Below are positions 21,468-32,540 of a stretch of DNA of 64,000 nt, piece after piece. The notes beneath the pieces are model-generated. The model searched no databases and was not told where the DNA came from. It worked only from the letters and a program-made list of their open reading frames with translations. The position numbers and the translations under genes were made by a program. How positions within the stretch are numbered: the stretch's first letter is position 1; every line of letters begins with the position of its first letter. Source of the stretch: Histoplasma ohiense (lineage: Eukaryota; Ascomycota; Eurotiomycetes; Onygenales; Ajellomycetaceae); the NCBI GenBank assembly GCA_017607445.1, contig JAEVHH010000002.1:3773501-3837500 (forward strand), in the 5' to 3' direction.

Positions 21468-24400
21468 ATGTAAGCCTCTCTCTCAACCCAGCATCTCTTC
21501 GTAAATGCATATCATGTCCTCTAACCCAATTCCCGATTCCTCGCCGCCCACCAGGAAGTTCGGAAAGCAGATCCAAAGGCGCCAGCTCGACCTTCCCGAA
21601 TATGCTGTTAGCTTTCTCAACTACAAGGCGCTTAAGAAGGTAAACTAGCTCTACAGCCTTTCGCCATTCCCCACTAATGTCTATGTGCTGATACTTCTTT
21701 TTCATTCAGCTCATCAAACAACTAAGCGCGACACCCACTATCCCCGCCCAGAGTTCCTCAGTGGATCACGTCCCGGAGGCTATTGACCCCCAGGCTGCTC
21801 TTCGTGCGAATAAAGATGTATTCTTCTTCCGTGTGGTATGCTAAGTGACCTTTTCTTGGGACATTCTTCATGCACAACAGCGAAGGCTTTGGTAACACCC
21901 GTGGATGGGCATTTGCTAACGGTGATATTTCCCCTGTATCTTGTCTCTAAATAGGAACGAGAAATTGAGAAAGTGAATGTTTTTTATCTTCAAAAGGAAG
22001 CAGAGGTTCGCTCTTGTCTTTTCTTCTTTCCAGTTTTAATCACTGCGATGAGGAGTATGCCGAGATATGATCCTTGAAAATGAAGAAGGACTAGGTTTTG
22101 TTAGGTCCCTAAAGGTGATAACATCACTAATAAAACAACAACCCATATACACAGTTCACTCTACGCCTCAAAACGCTTCTCGATAAAAAGCGGCTGATAC
22201 AGTCGAAAAAATGGGTTACCAATTCAAAGGCTCCAGCAAACTTTGTCACCCTCTTCGAAGGTCTTCAGCAATTTGATGGAGACCTGAACAAACTTCAAGT
22301 GAGTCATCACTTCGCTGGCATAGATCGATACAAATCGATGAGTTTTTCAATTTCAAGTCTCTAAACTTCGGTGACCACATAACAGCAATTCGTCGAGGTC
22401 AACGAAACAGCCGTTTCCAAAATTTTGAAAAAGGTTTGTCCCTAGATCCCTCAGTACGCTCGATAGAGGCACCTAGAAGAACAGGGGGAAAGGAAATACA
22501 ATGAAAGAGGAAACAGCTGACTAGATTTGTTCGTATTTAGTGGGATAAAACTTCAAAGGTCCGATTGCCATCACTGACCCCGAGGAAACCGCATTGGAGA
22601 TAAGTCTAGCTAACAATACAATCCACCTAGTCACGCACAAAAGAGCTTTATCTTCATCGCGCAGTCGAAGTACAACCGTGCTTTAACCGGGAGGTTCTGC
22701 GCGATCTCTCTGATCGTGTGACGACCGCAAGGTTAGAGCTTGAGGCATGGGCGGAAGGCGAAAACATTCAGTTCGATGCGTCGCGTCTGGCTGATCGCGT
22801 CGTTGCTGAGGAGGACGATTCTGACTTACAGATCTTACAAACCACCACTGCTGGCAATTTCCAAACGCTGCGGGAATGGGTGGCGAAACTGCAACCATCG
22901 CCAGACAGGGCCGATCGACTCACACGTATGTTCCTTGCAGCAATAAATGAGTATCCCGACGAGGTTCTCGCCCTTCTTCTTGACACCGGTTTGGTGGACG
23001 TAAATGCAGAAGATGATATCAATGAACGCAACTGTCTCCACGAAGCGGCAATATCGGGACGTCTATTTGTTCTCCAGGCAGGTCTGGAGCATGGGGTTGA
23101 TGTTGCGCAATCAGATGTTTACGGGAGAATTCCTCTCCACTATGCTTGTATGCATGGTAGAGTGGAGATGGTCAAACCCCTCCTCAATGCAAGGATTTCA
23201 ACTATTGACATGATGGACCACGATAACTTCACCCCGCTGATTCACAGCATCATCCGGGACCAGCTTCCCTGTGTGGAACAACTTCTTTTCCATAACGCTC
23301 GCATCAATCCGACATCCGAGTCAGACCACATCCCGCTGAATCTGGCCTGCCAGCACGCGTCTCTACCACTCATCAACCTCCTTCTGGAGAGGAATGCTGA
23401 ATTGCTCCCTGATGCAGAGGGCCTGTATCCACAGCATCTTGTTGCGCGATCATGTAGAGGCTCGGAAGCTCTCCTTGTGCTTAAGAGCCATGGGGCTGAT
23501 CTCGACCAAAAGGACAAGCTTTACCAATGGACCCCGATATTCCATGCTGCAAGCGAGGGATGTGTTGGTTGTTTGAGAACGTTGCTAGAATGCGGTGTAA
23601 ATGCCGATGCCTTGGATGAAAAAGGATTGTCTGCTATGTACTATGCTGCATGGGAAGGCCATCTAGAATGCATGATATTGCTCTGGGCAAGACGGCCAGG
23701 TACAAAACCACCACGAACACCGCTTGATATTCTTAACAGCCCCAGGTTTCGGGATTCAGGTTCTATGACCTCCCCTCTCCTGACCGAGAAGTCAGGAGGG
23801 CCGAAGGCGGGAGCAGACGGTAGTGACGGTATTCCTCTTCTATCTCTACCACCCCCTATTATTCCGCTACGACGATACGGCCATAATTTCCTTGACACCA
23901 AAACATTTATTCAAATATATTTTGAACAAACGCCGTCTTTTGAACCCATTGTGTTCTACCAGGCTGGCCGTTACGCTGCTGCACGATTGACGATTTCCTC
24001 GAAAACATCGGATCTTATACCCCGCAACGTGATACTTCCTATTCAGGATGATTCTCGACTTGTCTCGTTCCAGATCGACCGTTTAGATACTTTTGCTCTA
24101 GAGTTTGAAATTTTCCCTACTTTTGGATCCAAAGCCATTGGTAAAACTGTTGCGTTACCTCATGTATTTATAGGCGCGACATCATCATCATCAGAAGGAG
24201 CATGTACGTTACCTCTTTTCGATCCCAGGCTACGAGCAATCGGCGAGATCCGCTTCAAGTTCCAGGCCATCAAGCCGTACCACGGTGATCCGCTCGAGAT
24301 CACACATTTCGCAACTTACTGGAAGGCAACAAGTGCCCTTGATTCAGATCATAATGGATTAGTGACCGGCTCGAGTTTATCTGGGGACTACGTTCAGCTT

Positions 24401-25708
24401 TTCGTTCAGTTGACCAGGGACGGCGTCCCTGTTCTCTACCCGGAGTTTACCGTTAACCATCACGGTATCGACATCCCGATCTGCCGTCTATCTTTCGAAC
24501 AATTCCGCTCGATTCATGCCGAATACCTGTCTCAAACCAGCGCCAGAGAGGCCACTCTGCTTAAGTCGCTTGAAGACATGACAGTCGATGACATGGCGCA
24601 GGCTCATAGATTACTCGCAATATCATTCCTCTCCCTCAAAGAGGTTCTCGCGCACCTCCCCACAAATATCCACGTTGACCTATGCATTCTATTCCCCACG
24701 CCAACTGAAGAGGAAAAACTAGGTCTCGGCCCACTAGCGGATATAAACACTGTCGCCGATGCAATTCTCACAGACGTCTTCGCCCATGCCAGAGCGTCCA
24801 AGGAGACGAACCCAGATTTCATGCGCTCGGTCGTATTCACCTCGTATAATCCTAATATTTGCACTGCGTTGAATTGGAAACAACCAAACTGTATGTTTAT
24901 CGATCTTTTTATTTTTCTTTGCATAACAATCACTTGCATATCTATCTCTATCATTGGTGTTGCCCCTTGCTTACCAAATGTCAAAATTAACACATCTCCA
25001 GACCCAGTCCTTCTTTGCAACGACCTAGGCCAGATCCGCGACCTGACACAGGACGTCAGCTCCCTACCTGTCGTCCGCAGCAGTGGGCGCACGTCGATGT
25101 CCATCAAGGAATCCGCGCGGATTGCACAGAGCAATAACTTCATGGGGTTGATGTGTCGTTCGAGTTTGCTAGTTAGTCCCCAGTTCTTCTCTTTTCTCCT
25201 TTCTTTTTCTTTCCTTTTCTTTTCTTTACTTTCCTTTCCTTTTCTTTTCTTTACTTTCCTTTCCTTTTCTTTTCTTTACTTTCCTTTCCTTTTCTTTTCT
25301 TTACTTTCCTTTCCTTTTCTTTTCATTTTTTTTCATATCTTTTTTTTTTTTTTTTTTGAATTTGAATTTGAATTTGAAATGTTGCTCTCAACCCCTCAAT
25401 TTTAACAATTCGCGCAGAATGTTATGCCCTCCCTTGTCGAATCGATTAAGGAACTGGGTCTTGTCCTTGTCGCGGATACTTCTGATGAGATATTGGATAA
25501 GACCCGTTTCGGTGTCAGTAGTGGCCGATTGGGCGATCATGATCGTGACTATGAACAAAGTGGAGCTGGCGTTGGCGTTGGCGTTGGCGTCGGAGTTGGA
25601 GTTGGAGTCGGCATGTCTGCGGAATGGGCGTATAAAATGCCCGAGGGCGTGAATGGGGTTATGAGAAGGAATGGTGTTTTGCGATTTAATGATACGATTG
25701 ATATGTGA
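21468..25708 (+). CDS. nuc-2: NUC-2/PHO81-like phosphate-signalling regulator
   Basis: SPX-ankyrin-GDPD-like protein. NUC-2/Pho81 relays low-phosphate status by restraining the Pho80-Pho85 (PREG-PGOV) cyclin-kinase pair, which frees the bHLH activator. Exons: 21468-21469, 21555-21639, 21710-21835, 21955-22005, 22155-22298, 22386-22433, 22541-22558, 22631-24890, 25002-25171, 25418-25708. They give 1064 aa, close to recalled Neurospora NUC-2 length. The start codon is split: AT before intron 1, G after it, rebuilding the canonical SPX start MKFGKQIQRR. Residues 1-175 are SPX (KKLIKQL, REIEKVNVFYLQKEAE, KKRLIQSKKW); about 265-515 are ankyrin repeats (GRIPLHYACMHGRVEMVK, GLSAMYYAAWEGHLEC). The GDPD-like end has DYVQLFVQLTRDGVP where active enzymes have ELDV, and lacks HRG, so it is probably non-catalytic. 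A (GV)n run lies at the C-terminus. Exon 7 is only 18 nt, with a weak GTCCGA donor after it. Confidence 0.9.
25190..25366. repeat. 25 bp pyrimidine minisatellite in nuc-2 intron
   Basis: A C/T-only array fills most of the last nuc-2 intron (25172-25417). The anchor TTACTTTCC recurs at 25226, 25251, 25276 and 25301, giving a 25 bp period and 4-5 copies, followed by a T-run and a GAATTT triplet. Read as protein it gives a false Phe/Leu/Ser-rich tail; it is intronic because splicing restores NVMPSLVESIKE in frame. Confidence 0.85.
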
Positions 25709-26230
25709 TCTATTTCTTTGAGTTTAGATTGGACGGATATATCTATCAATTTAACACTCAAATCTTTCGTCCATTCGTTTTTATACCTTAAGTTTTATAA
25801 GTAAGAGTATATATGAGACCCCGTGGTATTTTCGGGTTATTTTACTAACTTAACCCATTTGCCAGTGGATGACTGCGGAGTAATAAAACGCATGAACCGT
25901 TTATTCTCTACTTCTAATTTTCCTTTCATCCCTTTCTCCCTCCCTTTTTGCATGTGGTGAAAGGCATTGTATCGAGAGATATGGTGTTACATGCACGCTT
26001 AAGGGCCTAAATAATGGAAGTTGCATATATTGAGAAATGTAATGTATCTAATCGTACTACACAGAGGGGACTATATGTTAAGTCCGGGGGTGTGTATGAG
26101 GGGAGATACGCAGTCCTGTGAAGGTATCGCAGCGGAGCGCAACCACGAGGTGGGAATCGGGAGCGTGTCTTGGTGGATGGCTGGGGGATGAGGGCGCGGA
26201 TGGTTACTACTGCGTAGAATCCCTTTAATC
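25709..26230. other. Convergent intergenic region
   Basis: About 520 bases separate the nuc-2 stop from the stop of the DUF1279 gene on the other strand. It is AT-rich 3' flanking sequence with no recognisable gene or repeat. Confidence 0.55.
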
Positions 26231-27128
26231 TCAGGTGCTTTTGGGCTTCCGTTTCCCGATATCCCAACCCCATCGCCGTAGTGTTTTGACGACCTTTGGT
26301 GTCACCGCTGCTGTCAGGGGGACGCGGATGAAAATGAAGCTCTTATGGATGGCATAAGCTAGGGCAAGTTGCGTCCATAAACCTGGCAAAAGGCGGTTAT
26401 GTTAGTCATGTAAATCAGTCCGCAGCCCCCGACCACTCATTACAGATATAGAAAAAGGAAGGGTGGAATGACGTACTGGCTTCAGATCCCGCATTCCGCT
26501 CCTCAGCCTCCAAAACACCATGATCATGGGATTCGCCATCTTTATCCGCGCCACTGCCGCCAGCGCTCGCAATGGCTATGTCACCTCCTGCATTTCCTCC
26601 ATCCTCTTTGCCAGCAGCGGGAAATCCGGTGACTTCCGGTTTTCCAAAGGACGGCAAAGCTGAGCCAACAGTACGCTTGAACCATTCCACGATTATATGC
26701 TCGTAGTGCCCGATCTGTTCAACGCCCAGTAGACGCACGGCAACGAAGCAAAAAGGGAAATCAAGAGCTGAAAGGGCTAGGTAGACGCCGAGCGCGGACC
26801 AGCCATATTCCCGGGAGAGCTTCTTCATGCGCTGGGAGAAGCTGAGTTTCGAGGAGGACGAGGACGACAAGCTGCGAGAATTTGGCCGGCGCGCGGGGCG
26901 CGATTGGATTCTTGATCGGGTGACATTGTTAAGGAGATTGCTGGCATTTGGTTGGGCGTCGGGAAAGTTTGCAGATAGGTGGAACGGGCGGGCATGTGGT
27001 GGTTTCGCAAGTGGTAGGAATAGAGGTGGTTTGCTAGCTGTTCGTGGAACGAGGGCTTGGAAGGTTAAGGAAAGGTTAGAGAGTCGTTTCACGCCGCCTT
27101 GGAGGATCAGACGGGAGGGTGGTGGCAT
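26231..27128 (-). CDS. Mitochondrial DUF1279 (FAM210/Nat2-like) protein
   Basis: Two exons on the - strand (27128-26477 and 26382-26231) give 267 aa. The first ~100 residues are rich in Arg, Ser and Pro with few acids, as in a mitochondrial targeting sequence. Then comes the DUF1279 core: MKKLSREYGWSALGVYLALS, a membrane helix with DFPFCFVAVRLLG, then IGHYE. A low-complexity Gly/Ala/Asp linker follows, and the second exon supplies the second helix region LWTQLALAYAIHKSFIFIRVPLTAAVTPK and a basic end. In animals FAM210 proteins act in the mitochondrial inner membrane; yeast Nat2 shares the domain but its old acetyltransferase label is doubtful. The linker between helices is longer than I expect for the family. 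Family assignment is firm, molecular role unknown. Confidence 0.85.
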
Positions 27129-27650
27129 GGTCCGGCAGGTCGTGGTGGGGATGAACGGGCTTGACTGGGAAGAGCTTGTATGCTGAGAAGGACGTGTTGG
27201 GAATATGCGGCAGGGAGGAGAGGGCTTGGGTCTTTAACTACGGAGTAGTTAACAACTCCTTTCTAGTAATTTAGCATTGCCTAAACGTCACACCAGGACT
27301 CCATAAGCTCTGCTTGCTTACGAGTATAAGGAAGAATAATAATAATAACGTTGTTGTATACACAAAATCATGTAGCTGGTAAAAAATCACTCAGATATCC
27401 GAGTTTGGAGTAGCCTGATGAGTGGCTGAGTCTTAAATAGTCCTTGTTCAAAGGAGGGTCTCCTGCATAGTCTCCGACTGATACGGGAGAGGATAAAAAG
27501 AAACAATATATATATATATAAATATCATAGTTTCATCGGCTATGTTACCAAACAATATGTGGTGAATAAAATGAATAGAACCCATAGCTGTTATAATCAA
27601 AAAAAGCTTGGATTGTTGTATGGCGCCTTTCTATTGTACCATTGTGGATT
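27129..27650. other. Intergenic region
   Basis: About 520 bases between two genes on the - strand. It is AT-rich with a (TA)n tract at about 27509-27521. It should hold the DUF1279 gene promoter (right of 27128) and the mct1 3' end, but no specific element is visible. Confidence 0.5.
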
Positions 27651-28917
27651 TTAATATACAGTATTCTCATCACTCTTGATCAAATCGGTCAGTGTCTGTT
27701 CAATCTCCCTAGGATCACAGATCGCCCACACTCCTCCTCCTCGAGCGGACGATTTTCCGACTTCCTTTCCTACAAGATTTCTTCCAACTTTGCCAGGTCC
27801 AATGCCAATCCACCGTTTCACCCCGCGTTCCTGATCCAGATATCGTATGCTATCCCACCACCGCACAGTCTCCGCACACTGTCTCGAAAGGAGGTCTTTG
27901 AGGTTATCTTTTGACCGGAACGGAATAGCGGATACGTTCGAAATGCAGGGTATCGAATCGGAAAATTGGATTTCCACGTGTTCAAGAGCCTTTCGCATGT
28001 AATCCGCGGCTGGCTTCATCACCGGGCTATGAAACGGGCTCTCGCTTCTAAGGCGGACAGCCCTTGGATCATGACCGGAAAACTGACGAAGCTGTATCAA
28101 CAGGTATTTTATCCGCTCAATGCTACCGCTGAGAACAATTTGATTTTTCGAGTTGATATTTGCAATTGAAACCTGTTGTATTGGTGAGAGCTCGTCGCTG
28201 ATATCGTCGGTTGACCGCTGCGAACTGTGATCCAAGAATTCCTGGATGGTCGTAATTAAGTCTGCCAAGCGATCGGGCTCACAGACGAGTGCTACCATTC
28301 CATAAGTTTCACCGGTCAGTTTTCCTGCATCAGCGGTACATTGAGCCATTATCTCTGCCCTGCGTCGAACCATCTTGAGGGCTGGTCCAAATCCCAAATA
28401 GCCCCCAGCTACCAAAGCGGCGTACTCCCCCAGGCTATGACCTAATGTAACATCGATCCGCGCTCTGGTATCGAAGCCAAAATGTTCCTGCAGGACACGA
28501 AGGATCAATATCGACGTCGCCATGATTGCCGGTTGAGAATTCTCAGTCTTGTTTAGGTTCGAGTTTGGCCCGTGCGAAATAATCGTCGAGAGGCGAACGT
28601 CAAGAGTGCTATCCATCTCTTCGAGAAACGGCTTCGCGGTGGAAGGAAAAGCGTCCAGCCACGCGGAGGTCATCCCCACTCGTTGAACGCCATGGCCTAT
28701 GGAGACTCAGCATTGGTAACAGAGGATGGGCGGAGTGCAAACCAGGAAAAAATAGTGCCGTGTGAAGAGGCGCTGAGAACCCAGCAGGGAATCTAGAAAA
28801 CACCACCAGATCGGCCCGTGATATGTGCTGACCAGAAGGCGAAAGAGCATGGCATCTGGGGAGCTTTGTCAGGCTGCGAGTCGCTAGTCGAAATGAGTGA
28901 AATAACAGGGACACCAT
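27651..28917 (-). CDS. mct1: Mitochondrial malonyl-CoA:ACP transacylase
   Basis: Moves malonyl groups from CoA to mitochondrial acyl carrier protein in type II fatty-acid synthesis, the pathway that feeds lipoate and respiratory-complex assembly. Two exons on the - strand (28917-28743 and 28696-27651) give 406 aa; the splice rebuilds LFFPGHGVQRVGM, the GxGxQ oxyanion motif. The N-terminal ~50 residues (MVSLLFHSFRLATRSLTKLP...) are basic and Ser-rich, a typical mitochondrial presequence. The nucleophile motif GHSLGEYAAL places the Ser near residue 146, the R in MVRRRAEIM is the substrate-carboxylate type Arg region, and SPFHSPVMKPA carries the catalytic His. A C-terminal GIGPGKVGRNLVGKE matches the family end. 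It shares a 370 bp divergent promoter with the PXA-PX gene. No defect seen. Confidence 0.92.
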
Positions 28918-29287
28918 GAATGTTGAGATATGCCATATGGAGGCTCGACCATCTGATTGATTAATGAAGAATATCTGGGGTCACAGGACTGTGCGGAGTA
29001 ATGTTGCGTAGGATTGTTCTAGCTTGAAGCTTTCCCGCGAAGGAAGTCCTGATAAACCGCTTGAAGCAGGCGTGCGGGGAGATGTGATTTAAATACTACA
29101 CGGCCACCATTCTCACACCCCAGCCGTACCGTACCGTACCGTACCATATTACACCTGAACGTCTCAACTCCCGTCCGCAACCGGCTGGATAACTTTGCGA
29201 CAACCCCCTGACTATTGCTTATCTCGTTCGTAAAAGTCGCAGCGATGCAATGAGTGCTGTCGCGCAGCTGCCGTGTCCCTTGGGATA
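28918..29287. promoter_or_regulatory. Divergent promoter of mct1 and PXA-PX gene
   Basis: Only 370 bases separate the two start codons, so both promoters must fit here. A short tandem array of about four GTACC/CCGTA units lies at about 29124-29148. No TATA box is obvious. The upstream ATGs on the + strand (29245, 29250) do not continue into the protein. Confidence 0.5.
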
Positions 29288-32200
29288 ATGGATGAGCGTC
29301 AACTCGACGAGACGACGGACGGCTCGGTGTCCGTTGGTGATTCCACTCTATCTGGTCCTCCTCAAGATCCTGCTGCGTGTACAGTTGATGCAACGAGTTC
29401 CTCCCCTTCGATAGCTAGACATAGCCATCTCCTTGATCAATGTTTACAATTTCTATCAGCCGCTAACAATGCCACTTTGGCTGCTTTGGGCGGAGTCACC
29501 ATTGCGATTACGTATTTCGTTCTCGGAAGACTTAGCCTGGTGCTATTTGGGGTAGTCGCTGGTATCGGACTGCATTCATCTTGGGAGGGCTACAAGGAGT
29601 ATGGAGATGAATCCACAAAACCAGGCCCCTCCATAAGGAGACGGGAGTTGGGCATCGAAGTGGCAAAGAGACTGCTGAACTGGGAAGAATCGAGGACTAC
29701 TGATAAACCAAGATATCAAGCCAATCCTAAGGATATGTCGATGACCAAGTTGGATTATTCCGATTTCCAGCCCGCAACAGCAGCAGCTTTGAATACACTG
29801 ACTGATGCTGTCATTCGAGATTACGTCCAGTAAGTGCGTATTTTTCATTCACGACCTTCGCCAACTAACCGACTCCGACTGCAGATGGTGGTATCAGCCT
29901 ATCCTATCATCAGAACAGACGTTCCCGCAGTCCTGCCGTTCGACCCTCGCCCGTTTTGTTATTTCTATATCCTCTCATCTTTCGCGGAAGAGGCCGGCAG
30001 ATATTTTTCTTCATTTCGTCACCAATGCATCTTCTATCATCATCGTATTTTTAAACGAACTCTCGTCTGCCTTGCAATCGACTTCCAACGAGCCAGCCTC
30101 TACAGCAGATGCAATTTCGACCTACCTGAATATGTTCCCTGAAAGTAATTTAGCAAATGTTTTGTCAACAACCCAACAACGTGCCAAGCTCAGGCTCGTT
30201 GCGTCTGACCTTCTACAAAAGTTTCTACAACCCGATTTGTACGATTGTGAACCGGTCCGAGTTTTCCTTTGCGAAATCCTTTCAGGTGTCATCTTAGAAA
30301 GCGTAATCGACAATTGTTCAAAGCCAGAATGGATCAATGGGGTGATTGTCCAGCTACTGGAGGAAGGAGAGCCGGAATTGATGAGTGCAATTGACATTGG
30401 GGTTGATGGAGCCCGACAGAATCATTTGGAGGAATTCTCCACGCACTCGCTGGCTGCTAATAACAATATGCCTGATTTCGCGGATGATTCGCGAACGAGT
30501 CAGCAAAACCAAGGACTTACAAAGGCACAAATTGAGATGGAAGAGGCGGTAAGGGAAGCAAAGCGCCTCAGTGCGATGATTGAATCTGGAAGTACTCGAG
30601 GTTACCAGGAACAGCCGTCGACGATTGGAACTGATGGTGACATCGATATCCGCCATGAAAGTTTCTCTTCGAAGATTTCTCACGTAGAAACAACTGCCTC
30701 AAGCGATGGAGTTTGGAATGGTAATGTCACCGCAAGGCATGGTGACGTGTCGAGAAGTTTGAATGAGCCCGGGGATTCTAGAAACTCAATGGACGAACCG
30801 CGTTCCATACAGGAAGGTAGGGAGCAACACATCACTGAATATTCTTGACCTGCAAGTCAGGAAGCTAATTCTGATTTACTAGCTTCGGTTCGGATGATCC
30901 TTCTGGGTGCGTCTGTGTCGATTTTCGATGACAACTTCGCAAATGACAAAGGGGCAATGCGTGTGAAGCCCACGGATGACTATTTGCTACAAATTGAACC
31001 CGCCAGCTCGCGTCATCCGGGCTGGGTAATTACGAGGAAATACGTTGACTTCGAAGTTCTCCATGAAGTTTTACGACGCATTTCGGTTGTTTCAGGGGTA
31101 TCTGATTTTGTAGAACAACACAGAGAACTGCCAACCTGGAAAGGTCAGTACCCGTCAGACCTAAGGCAAAGTCTTGAGCGCTATCTTCAGCATGCCCTAC
31201 GCTTCGAGCGGCTCGCTGGATGCGAGGCTATGAAAAGGTTTTTAGAAAAAGAGCGAGGTGTTGCGACATCGTCCCCGAATGGGATCGGGAAGAGCGGATT
31301 TTCATTTCCGAGCCAGGCGGTGTTTGAAAATATGGGCAAGGGGGTACTGGAAGTCCTAAGCAGTGCACCTAAAGGGGTAGCAGGGGGTGGTAAAGCTGTC
31401 CTTGAAGGTGTCACTGGAGTGTTTGGAGCGGGCAGTAGTGTTAAGAAACGTTCGGTTGACTTTGCCCTCAGGGACAAAGTAGACCCGAAGTTGAGAATGC
31501 CCGGGTTCTTCAATAATAAAGTTGCAATTAGTCAGAACAGTGGTGGAACTGCAGAGATGGCTTCCCCCTCGCGTCCAGACACGGAACACTATATTCCTCT
31601 TGGCTCTGGCTCGATTGAAAATGCGTTCGAAAAACCTCTAACTTATGTTACACACGAGGATGCGGAGGAAAATGAAGAGGAGCAATCGGTCTTCAAGAGA
31701 CCAGTCGCGGATCGATTATCTCCTTCTCTTTCTCCTGAACACGCGGGTCAGAACCAAGAGAACGGACCCGTCGCTAGCAAAAACCGCCTGCAAGAAGTCG
31801 AGCCCGTATCAACCGGTCTAGCCGGTCAAGTAACTGGCTTTAACGGCAATACGGCTGTCCAGCCTGAATCAGACGTCGAATCTTTGAACTCTCACCTTAA
31901 TCCTTACTCAACCGAAGTGAGGGTTATGCCTCTCTCCGAGGAAGAGACTGGTGTCGCAGTTGAACTGCTGTTTGCTGTCATTAACGAACTATATGCCTTG
32001 TCCTCCGCCTGGGGAATTAGGAAAAAACTGTTGAATGCGGCGAGATCGTTTTTGCTCCGACCTGGGAATCCAAATATTGAAGGTATTCGTCTCCTGATGC
32101 AGCAATCAATTATTGAATCCAATGCCTCTGATGATGCCCTTGCGACGTACATCACTGCCCTACGTCAAAATGCACTGCCAACTGAAGATGAACTCAAATC

Positions 32201-32423
32201 GATCCCCCCTCCCTTGACTGATGATGAACAGATGGAACTTCGGATCAAGGCTCGAAAGTTGCTAGTGACAAGAGGCATGCCGCAGGCTCTGACGAGCATC
32301 ATGGGCAACGCTGCAACTACAGAGGCTCTTGGACATGTTTTTGATTCTCTTCAGGTCAAATCTGTGGCAAGAGGATTTATTTTTGCTTTACTGCTTCAGG
32401 CATTAAAGGTCATGATTCAATAG
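29288..32423 (+). CDS. PXA-PX-Nexin_C membrane protein (Mdm1/SNX19-like)
   Basis: Three exons (29288-29829, 29885-30816, 30883-32423) give 1004 aa. Residues ~62-98 form a hydrophobic hairpin or helix pair (LGGVTIAITYFVLGRLSLVLFGVVAG) that would anchor it in the ER. The PXA domain spans roughly 165-370, beginning near LNTLTDAVIRDYVQWWYQPI. A disordered acidic stretch follows, then a phosphoinositide-binding PX domain (about 495-615: HPGWVITRKYVDFEVLHEVL, LPTWKGQYPSDLRQSLERYLQ), a Gly/Ser linker and a Nexin_C domain near 840-970 (LLFAVINELYALSSAWGIRKKLLNAARSF). Yeast Mdm1 and animal SNX13 also carry an RGS domain between PXA and PX; I see none here, which makes it nearer to SNX19. Members tether ER to vacuole/endosome or lipid droplets. 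ATG 29288 is the first in-frame methionine. Confidence 0.88.
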
Positions 32424-32540
32424 ATAGATATAGATTAAGATCTTGAATACTGTACTTTTAGTTTTTATTCATGAAAATTCGAAGGTCGGGATTTCAAATT
32501 GCTGTATAGTACCCTAATAAATTAAGATAAATCTGGCGAG

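Noticed and set aside
24891..25405. Hydrophobic, membrane-like tail and inner segment in the long reading frame of the nuc-2 gene
   Set aside because: Both segments are intron read-through (24891-25001 and 25172-25417); splicing restores the conserved protein in phase.
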